Positions 55,936 through 64,000 of a stretch of DNA of 64,000 bases are shown here, piece by piece. Below the pieces are notes generated by a model. That model did not search any database and had not been told where the DNA came from. It saw nothing but the letters and a program-made list of their open reading frames with translations. A program made the translations under genes and the position numbers. This stretch comes from Microcebus murinus. Lineage: Eukaryota > Chordata > Mammalia > Primates > Cheirogaleidae. The stretch is from positions 54,637,001 to 54,701,000 of the forward strand of contig NC_134120.1 in NCBI RefSeq assembly GCF_040939455.1, given 5' to 3'. Each line of letters begins with the position of its first letter. Position 1 is the first letter of the stretch.

Positions 55936-58234
55936 CTCCCCAGGCCCACAGCCCTCTTCTCATCACACGTCCCTGGTGTCCTCAGCCAAAGCATTATCTC
56001 CATCCTCTGCCAGCATTTTGTTTCTGCCTCCTAATGCTATTTTCTACTCCCTCCTTTAGACTACATTATCTATTTCTCTAAACCAGAAACTCCAACTCCA
56101 TGACAGACACTGTCCTCTACTGTGTTGTCTTTGCACACACAGATTCTCACTTGTGGTGGTCACTGGACAAAGGTGTGTTCATTCATTCATTCACTGAAGT
56201 TGTAAAATTGCAGCTGCTTTGATTGGTGGTTCAATTTCCACTGTTGGTTCTGAGTTTGTGGTTGCCCAGGCGGGATCTAAGGATCCCTGGTGTCAGAGAA
56301 TAAGCCAGGGAACTTATTTGCATACAAACATGCTCTCCTGGGAGGAAAGATCATCCAGTTAATATCACTGGGGAGCAAAGGCAAACGTGGGAGGGGCGGA
56401 GGGCAGAGTCCACGAGCAGGACCACCTGGGAACAGGGAGTCTCGGTTTCCAGTTTTTTGGTAAACTGATTAGCAAAGCAGGGAGCAAGAGGTTATTCTCC
56501 TCCATCCTGGAGCAGGCTGAGGAGAGGCACCACAGAAAACAACATCACTGGTTTACTGATTCTCAAAAACCTTTGGGAGTCTGGCTGTGGCCCGAGTGAC
56601 AGGCTGTCCTGGGCCCCGAGCGTTGGGCTGTCTGCTCCATCCTGCGTCGGACTCCTCAGTGGGGAGGTGAGCACCCTCTGGCCACAGGACGCTGCCAGGA
56701 CGTGCGGGGAAGGCAGAGCCCTCAGCTTCACTGTGGGAAAGGCCAAGGGGGAAGGAAGTCCCGGCGCTGAGGTTGTTTAAGGAGAGTGTGGGATGAGCGG
56801 GGTGACCCAAAGCAGAGTTTGGGGTGAGTAGGTAGAAATTAAGGATCAGTGGATGGAAGGAAAAGAAAGAAATACCAGAAGATAAGTTCACAATATTGAA
56901 CAGCTGTGGGGGACGGGCAGGCCAGCAGCCGGACGGGCCCTGGGGAGGTGTCCGGCAGCAGTGGGCACGCGGGGCTCAGGGCACTGGCTCCTGACCAGTT
57001 CAGAGCAGCTCAGTGTCGCAACCAGCACTGCTCCCGCAGGGCACAGGCGGCTGGACGGCTGCACTGGACATAGGAAAGATGGCAGAGGAACTCGGATATG
57101 TGAGATCATACGAGGACATGGAAGCCAGTCAATAACAAAAGGGACGCAGCGTTGAGGAGCTGCGCTCCAGGTGACATCAGGCCCCCATCGTGGCAGGGCT
57201 CGTGTCCCTTCTGGTCTTCAGTGTTGACCCAACTTCAGGGGAAGGCGGCCCTGGCACCGAGCACCTGTCCAGCTGGCTGATGGCTGCCCAAATGTCCAGG
57301 GCAGGGCGGCCAGCTGGTCAGTTGGCCCAGAGCCCAGAGGGATGAGGCTTGCAGCCTGGTCTCAGCGGCCCCGGTGCCCCTGCAGCAGGCCACAGCCCGC
57401 AGGTGGCTCTTCCCTGCATGCCATAGAAAAAACAAAGCTACCAGGAAAAGGAGTGGAAAAGGAGTGGCTGAGCCATTTGCCTCTGGGTTTCATGAAAGGT
57501 GGGACTCTGATCCTCTACCCTCCCTAGAATTTCTAGTAAGAGAGCCAAAATGCCCGACTTTCCAAGAAGGAACCCAGCACCTGTACCTTCATGAAAAGGA
57601 TTGGATAGGAACACTTTCAGAGCCGGTTCCTCAACTTCTACAGGTTCTAAAAGTTGCAAGACCATAATCACCTCTTCAGGGTCTTCTGCCTGCCCTAAAT
57701 ATCCTAGTCAGCAGTTGTTCCCACAACGTCTTGAGTAAGTTTTTGTGGCTGTTTCTAATTATTCCCTGTGCTTGGGGAGTTCATTCTGCATCACAGTGTT
57801 ACTTTGGGCCATCTAAAACTATTTCCATCTTACCATATGTGTTCGGTTCTCACTAATTGGGGAAAGTTATTTTTAGTATTTCCTCTTCTTTCCATCTTTG
57901 CAGACCTGCCCTATTTAGGAAAAAAAAATCTGGTAAAGAAGAGTTTTGGGTTTTTAGAGGCATACCAGAGATGCTTTTAAAGTTGCTCCATGTGTCTTCA
58001 GACCAAGAGCCACTGTGCCAGAGAAGCTGTGCTTCCTCAACCATACCTGAGGAGCCTTGTCCCCTGGAGCTGATTTAGATATCAGATATTAGATATTTAG
58101 ATGGATTTTGACTGGATGCTATTTAGGCATGAGAATTTTGGGAGATCTTAGCAGAGGGTGAACATATTTTGCATGTAAGGGAATGTAAATAATTTGTGGT
58201 CAGTAGGCAAACTGGTAGTTTTTATAACAGTCCA
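55936..58234. other. Unassigned sequence; possible retroelement internal region in the last 800 bases
   Basis: 55936-57400 looks unique, with an (ATTC)n run at 56183-56194. 57400-58080 sits just upstream of a MaLR-type LTR. It may be internal retroelement sequence, but no motif confirms it. Confidence 0.35.
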
Positions 58235-58745
58235 CAGAATCTTTGATTAGCCTCTCTCTGTGCAGCTGGTTTCCTCCCTCTTGAGTGTGGGGTGAACCTG
58301 GTGACTCATTTCTAATGAATAGAATGTGTGTAAATGACGGAGCATGACTTCCGGCTGTAGGTCATAAAAGACATTGTGATTTCCATCTTGCTGTTGGATC
58401 ACTCATCCGAGGGAAGTTAGCTGCCATGTCAGTGACACTCGAGCAGCCTGTGGAGAGGCCCACATAGTAAAACTGAGGCCTCCTGCCAGTAGCCATGGAG
58501 AAACTGAGGCCCCTTGCCAATAGCCGTGAGAGTGTGCCATCTTGGAAGCAGCTCTCCAGCCCCCGTCCAGCCTTCAGATGACGGCATCCTCAGCTGACAT
58601 CTCCATTGCAAGCCACGAGAGACCCTGAGCTAGAACAACTCAGCTAAGCTATTCTCAAATTCCATAGAAACCATGGAATAATGCATGTCTATTATTTTTG
58701 AGCAACTAAGTTTTGGGTAATTTGTTACACAGCAATGCAGCTGGC
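58235..58745 (+). mobile_element. MaLR-like LTR (MLT1-type)
   Basis: 'gtgatttccatcttgctgtt', 'ggatcactcatccgagggaa', 'gttagctgccatgtcagtga', 'cttggaagcagctctccagc', 'cttcagatgacggcatcctc', 'cacgagagaccctgagctag', end 'gttttgggtaatttgttaca', 'cagcaatgcagctggc'. Confidence 0.75.
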
Positions 58746-58749
58746 TTGT

Positions 58750-59031
58750 CAGGCACATATATTTTAAGGCTTTACACATAGATTGCAAAATTGCTTTCCT
58801 GAAATATTATGCCAATTCACACTCCCACCAGTAGTTGCATAAGAGTGCTCATTTTCCCAATCTTTACTCTTGTTAAGTTCTATAATTTTTCTTTATCCTT
58901 GTCTGATGTGATGATAGAAAACGGTATCTTATTGTTTTATTACTTTGATTTATATATAATTTCAAGATCAATGAAATTGAAATTTTTGTATACACCTGGC
59001 TATTTTGTGAATTTCTTGAGCAGGTCTTTCC

Positions 59032-59033
<2 letters not shown>
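58750..59033 (-). mobile_element. Old L1 fragment, reverse orientation
   Basis: 'ttcacactcccaccagtagt', 'tgcataagagtgctcatttt' then AT-rich sequence ending 'ggctattttgtgaatttctt', the reverse of an old L1M 3' region. Confidence 0.65.

Positions 59034-59069
<36 letters not shown>
59034..59069 (+). repeat. (TG)n microsatellite
   Basis: About 17 uninterrupted TG units, a likely polymorphic marker. Confidence 0.97.
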
Positions 59070-59070
<1 letters not shown>

Positions 59071-59459
59071 TGCAATGTTAAATTTTTTTGCATGTTGATT
59101 CCTAAGGAAGGAAACCCTGCTTCCTTCATCTCCTTTCCACAGGTGTTGATCTCTGATAAATTCCCTGCCCACCAAGCTCCCACTCAGCATGTTTCTGCAG
59201 TACTCAACCTGTGACATCTTGGAACTTAATTGCTTAATTAATAATTGATATAGCACATATATACCTTTATGCATAAATACGCTATCCTTGAAAATAGTAT
59301 GTTATGTTTTTTCATAGGAGAAACTGATTCTTTTATAGAATGATTATTAGAATAAAGATACAAAAAGTTGAATACCATTTTTAAAAATCATAGTTTTTCC
59401 CTAACCACTATTATGCAAATTCACTGTCTACATTCTGTTTCTCCAAATAAAATCCATCT
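59070..59459. other. Unique AT-rich sequence
   Basis: No gene recognised. Confidence 0.4.
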
Positions 59460-59608
59460 CTCTACCATGGGATAGATCTCTTGCCACTTGCTACCCCTTT
59501 TTCTTGCTCTATTTTTCTTCATAGCATTTTACTTGGATATCTTTTAGATCTGCCTCCCCAGCGTGACATAAAACAGGTGTTCAATAAATATTAGTTGATT
59601 GGATAAGT
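59460..59608 (+). mobile_element. L2-like fragment
   Basis: 'ttcttcatagcattttactt' and the end 'caggtgttcaataaatatta', 'gttgattgga' fit the L2 3' end. Confidence 0.5.
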
Positions 59609-60159
59609 GACTTTTGGCCAAAGGTAAATAAAGCATTTCCTGACCAATGCCACATTTGGCCTCAGTCTTCAGGAAAATGAAGCATAGTATTAACTCGTTT
59701 CATCCAGAAGTCACCAGCAATATTTATTGTACGTGCACAGAGGTGTCCCGCCTGCTCTGGAAACCACCTCTCCTTTGCCCTCCTTTCCTTCAGCCCGGCT
59801 CCCCTCCGCAGGCTGCAGGTCTGCACAGCTGACAAGGGGTGTGTGCAGGTGACCAGGGACGGTAGCAGATGGCTGAATGCCCTCATTTTGCAGATGCCTC
59901 TACATCTGTGCTGCTTAAAAGCATTTTAACTACTACAGGGCGAAACATGTATTATCTTTTAGTTGCAGCCCCAGTTTCTACAATCCCAGATTAGTGCCCA
60001 GTGCCCCAACCCGCATAGCCACTAATCTGCTGCAATGGCTCCCCTGCATCTGTCGCTGTTGGGTGCTGTCAGACTTTCATGAATTCTGCTTCTTTGTACC
60101 TTGTTTGGGGTGGATTTTTTCCCAACATTAGCTCTGTGGGTCAGAATGCAGTTGCCTCA
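59609..60159. other. Unique sequence, no gene recognised
   Basis: No repeat or exon assigned. Confidence 0.4.
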
Positions 60160-60740
60160 TATTTTTCAAACTTAGAGAGCATAAATAAAGGTGACACAGG
60201 AGATCTGAGATAGAGCTATGACTTTTGCTGTCCATCCTAGCCATCAAAGCAGTCATTACACTTATTGTTGTCCTGTGACAGGGGAGTAGAACAGCACGGG
60301 TCAGTATTGTCAGAGATCTAGCATGATTCTTTTGTGGAAAGAGCTGACCTAAGAATAAAACTTAAGTGCTCAGAATGTCATAAAAGCACAGTCCATGTCC
60401 ATATTGAAGTTCACCTGTGATGGCATTTTCATCACTTTTAGCTACAACCAGAATGCCTTTAAGGCTGTTATGGTCCAGTAGTTTTCCATCTAGGATGTTT
60501 GTTATGGTAAGCAATTAGGCAGTAGAATATTCCTTAGCTTCTAAATGAACATTTTCCAGGTTAAGTAATTTGTGAATCCCATCGAGGGCCGCCTTTCCAT
60601 CACCATCGATCGGCTCATTGGTGCTGTCAGTTGGAGCTCCCTGGAGACCTCACTGAGAATCTGCTCAGAAAAGAAAGGAGGCATGAGCGTGAAGAGTTTG
60701 ATGAGCAGTGCTATTGCCAGCCCATTCTAGCTCTGCTAGA
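60160..60740 (-). other. Stop-poor unassigned block
   Basis: On the minus strand one frame reads for long stretches with few stops, for example 'EPIDGDGKAALDGIHKLLNL' followed by 'ILDGKLLDHNSLKGILVVAK'. I cannot match it to a known protein. It could be a decayed processed pseudogene, but no poly(A) tail or flanking duplication was seen. No gene is called. Confidence 0.25.
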
Positions 60741-61784
60741 CCTAGAGATTTCACAACTCTTTTGACCTAAAAAAAATCTCAGACATAACACCCACATTTT
60801 GGTGTCTTTTTCATTTTTTTTTTCACAAACATGACCAGCCACATTTTAATGGCCCTAAAGGGAATAAAATCCCTTCCCTTGATGGCAGTTATTTTCACTG
60901 GGTTTGTTATTTTAAGGTAATTGATGTGGGGGGAAAATTTTCTCCAAGGAAGGGAAGTAGAGGAAGAACCTGATAAATCTCCCCAAAGAGGAGACTGGGA
61001 TGGGATGTAGAATTATGGTCATGAAGAAGTTGGCCATTCATCCATCCATAATCTCTACCATGTAAGCTAACTAAGACTTAAAGGTGCCTCTCAGTTAGGA
61101 CACAGGAAAATAGTGGAATGTCCAATAGAGAATATGAGACTTAGCACTGAAGGATTGTTTTCCAGAACGATTTTTGTCAATATAGTGGGCTGCGTGGACA
61201 TGGACAGGACTCATTGCCCTCCTCCCACCATCCTTCTCTAAACACATAAACATTTGAGATCAAATATAAGCCCCTAAGAATGGATTTAAATGTATAGCCC
61301 AGCTTACAAATTCTAGGAAAGGGGTCCAAAATAAAAAGAAAAAAAAACCAGAGTGTCAATTAAGAGACGAAATGGGCTGCCCTAGGGGGTGTCATTCCCA
61401 CATGAAGGTCTTACTGGCTGGGAGTTGGATTGTAACACACCAACTGCGACAGGAGAGCTGGTCTCAGGGCCATCAGAAAGGAGATTCTTGCATAATGTCA
61501 GGGGTCTTAAATTCCATCCCTTTCAAAAACATGTAAGTTGAAAAACTCTTCCTATCTAGGTGGAGAAGAAAGAAGAAGACTGCTGTCTACTCTGGTCCCT
61601 GGAAAAAAGAGCCACAAACAATAAATCAAAACGGAGGTGTGAGATCTGAGTTTACAAGGTGGTATGAGGAGAAAATCTCCAAGCTCAGAAATTAATATAA
61701 AAATTTTTCTGGAATGGGTGAAACCACTAGAAACACAGCAGAGGTATATGTTCTACAGAGACATTTCTTTACCCCCTTGTTAAG
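60741..61784. other. Unique sequence, no gene recognised
   Basis: AT-rich with a T-run at 60809-60823. Nothing else recognised. Confidence 0.4.
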
Positions 61785-62140
61785 AACTGACTTATATCAC
61801 CTCAAAATTCTTATGTTGAAACCCTAGCCCCCAATATGACTATTTAGAAATAGGGCCTTGATGGAGGTAATTCAGGTTAAATGAGGTCATAGTGGCTGGT
61901 GTTTTTATAAGAAGAGGAAGAGGCACCAGGGCCGTGTGCACACAGGGAAAAGGCCATGTGAGGACACTGCAAGAAGACAGCCATCTGCAGGCCAAGGAGA
62001 GAGGCCCCAGGAGAAGCCAACCCTGACAACACCTTGATCTTCCACTTCCAAACCCCAAAACTGTGAGAAAATAAATGTCTTTTATTTAAGCCACCCACTC
62101 CATGGTATATCATTATGACAGCCTTAGCAAACTAAGATAC
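61785..62140 (+). mobile_element. MaLR LTR (MLT1-like)
   Basis: 'ttatgttgaaaccctagccc', 'ttagaaatagggccttgatg', 'aaatgaggtcatagtggctg', 'tttttataagaagaggaaga', 'aaaactgtgagaaaataaat', 'tagcaaactaagatac': complete MLT1 order. Confidence 0.88.
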
Positions 62141-62149
62141 GCTGGGGTA

Positions 62150-63890
62150 CATCACAGGCTGGGGACCCTCATTGAAGATAAAGTCACAAGAAAAATTTCT
62201 AGACTTCATGAAGAAAGGGAGAGTCACCAAGAAAAACAAACAGGAGAATTTGCACTCCCAAAACTAAAGGTAATGGAATACAGTGAAATGTAACACAAAA
62301 TATTTGTCTAAAACATTTAAAGGCATGTCTGGGCATGGTGGCTCACACCTGTAAGCCCAGCTCTTTGGGAAGCCAAGGCAAGAGGATTGCTTGGGGCCAG
62401 AAGTTCAAAACTAACCTAGGCAACATAGCAAGGCTCTTCTCTACAAAAAATTTAAAAATTGGCTGGTGTGGTGGTACACGCCTTAGTACTACCTGCTGGG
62501 GAGGCTGAGGCAGAAGGATTGCTTGAGCCCAGGAGTTTCAGGCTGCAGTGAGCTATACTGTACTCCAGTCTTGGCAACAAAGAGAAACCCTGTCTCTAAA
62601 ACAATAAAACAAAATATTTAAAGACATGAAAGAAAGCATGGAAACATAAGTCAAGTACAAATATGAGAAAAGAATACATGTTTTTGAAAGGGAACCATAT
62701 ATAAATTGTGGAAATAAAAAATATAGTTATTGAAATTAAAAATACAGTGGATAAGAAAACAACCTATTAGACCCAGCTGATCAGAAAATTAGTGAATATA
62801 AATCTACAACAACAAAAAAAAAAAAACCCAGAAACTGAGCATAGAGATGAAAAGAGCAAAGAGAGGCTAAGACACATGAAAGATAGAATGTAAAAAATCC
62901 TGAAATATGTGTAGGAACAATTACAAAAGGAAACAACAGAAAAAAAAAAAAAAAAAAAAACACCAGAAGAGGTAAGTAAGGCAGCATTTGGAAAGTTAAA
63001 GGCTGAAAACTTTCCTGAATGGAAGAAGGAAACTATCTTCAGATTAGAGGGGTCTATTTTTTTCCTAAGTAGGAAAAAAAATTACATCTAAACATACTGT
63101 AATGAAATAGCAAATCATCAAAAACAAAAACAAAAATGTCTTAAAATCTACCAGGTTATTTGTCAAAGAATGTCAATGATACTGGAGAAGACTTCTCAAC
63201 AACTGAAATGACAATGGAATGATATTTCAAAGTTCTGAGAAAAAAAATAACTGTCTCCCTAGAATTCTAGACCCAATTATGCTATTATTCAACAGTGAGA
63301 GTAAAATAAAGATGTTTTCAGGCAAGCAAGTTTACTATTAGCAGAATTCCTTGAAACAGCCTGTTAAAAATCTCCTCCAGGAAGGATGAATTTGAGTGGT
63401 CCTGGAGAAGCATGTGTTACATATATATGTATTGCTAAATCTAAACGAGCATTTACTGTAGAAGATAATAATACTGAGGAAGGAGGTGGGGGTCAGGATG
63501 GAATTACAGTACCAGACAATGACAACACAGAAGATAGAAGGTTAATTTTGAAGAATTCTAAGGTCTTTATATTGTTAAGGTAAAGAACAAAAATATTAAT
63601 TGACTTTAAAATCTAAGTAAATATTGGTATTGAAAATTGAGAATAACAGATAGGTAATTTTTAAGTTAACGGTGTGGGTAGGCAAAGGAAAATAATGAAA
63701 AACTCAATCAAGTCAGTGGAAGTTAGGAAGGGGCCAGGGGAACCAGGGTAAATGGGAAACCACAGAGTAAGACAGAAAAAATCCAGCGTATCAGTAAGCA
63801 ACATAAATGTAAATGGACTGCATTTGTCTATTGAAATACAGAGACTCCCAGACCCCATTTATAAATCCAGCTAGATGTTATTTCCAACTT
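62150..63890 (+). mobile_element. Old L1 (ORF1/5' region), split by an Alu
   Basis: The order 'ggaatgatatttcaaagttc', 'ctccctagaattctagaccc', 'aaataaagatgttttcaggc', 'agcagaattccttgaaacag' corresponds to the ORF1/5' region of old mammalian L1s (an 'mRNA-ORF1' segment with the 'gaattctatacccag'-type phrase). Reading frames are destroyed. The right end is uncertain. Confidence 0.6.
62328..62614 (+). mobile_element. AluJ-like, inside L1
   Basis: Diverged dimer ('ctgggcatggtggctcacac', 'gaggattgcttggggccaga', 'gcaacatagcaaggctcttc'). Target duplication ATTTAAAGGCATG (62315-62327) and ATTTAAAGACATG (62615-62627). Confidence 0.88.
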
Positions 63891-64000
63891 TTTCTGGCCT
63901 ACATTTTTACTGATGAGAACTTGGTTGGCTGTCATTACTTGCCTTTGTTACTCTGTATGTAATGTGTCTTTTTTCTCTGCTTATAAGATTTTTAAAATTC

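Overview
The window looks like primate intergenic DNA, most likely from a strepsirrhine (lemur-like) genome. The main evidence is the Alu family. Most full-length copies (17276, 27296, 32633, 35336, and the reverse copy at 10781) share a middle segment containing 'attaattggccaactaat' and a right arm reading 'gctgacgccacggcactcac'. I associate that layout with lemur Alus rather than with human, monkey or ape ones. The two youngest LINE-1 copies also share a 3' UTR that does not match the human L1 3' UTR as I know it. The species call is an inference; I could not run a search.

I found no intact protein-coding gene, no rRNA or tRNA and no CRISPR array. Open frames of 60-190 codons are scattered on both strands, but they lack recognisable domains or fall in repeats. 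Coding-like sequence is limited to transposon remnants: a broken mariner transposase (minus strand, 9.9-11.5 kb), a frameshifted L1 ORF2 (plus strand, 45.1-48.4 kb) and a short open ORF2 tail (minus strand, about 40.0-40.4 kb).

Layout. 0-3.7 kb: mostly unique, with L2 and MIR pieces. 3.7-7.6 kb: a cluster of ERV-type LTRs in both orientations, then an old L1 carrying an Alu and another LTR. 8-9.8 kb: MER20 and MER5A DNA-transposon fossils. 9.9-11.5 kb: mariner with flanking TA and terminal inverted repeats, split by an Alu. 11.6-16.6 kb: a dense run of LTR fragments. 16.6-22.4 kb: L2, MIR, Alu, a MaLR LTR split by an L1, and two more MaLR LTRs. 22.9-27.6 kb: a TG-rich tract, a repeat-poor stretch (23.6-26.0 kb), then three Alus. 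27.6-36.4 kb: unique DNA, MaLR and MIR pieces, and two old L1 3' ends carrying Alus. 37-44.9 kb: MLT2-like LTRs, an MSTA-type LTR split by a young L1, and MIRs. 45.1-48.7 kb: a 3.5 kb 5'-truncated L1 inserted in an L2. 50.1-50.6 kb: a 448 bp TA-flanked inverted-repeat element. 52.3 kb: MER2. 54.0-54.6 kb: a CpG-island-like block. 55.1 kb: a G-rich minisatellite. 58-64 kb: MaLR LTRs and old L1 sequence.

The elements do not form a pathway. They record successive insertions, several of which can be ordered by nesting and target-site duplications. The best candidates for something less described are the two TA-flanked DNA transposons and the CpG-rich block.
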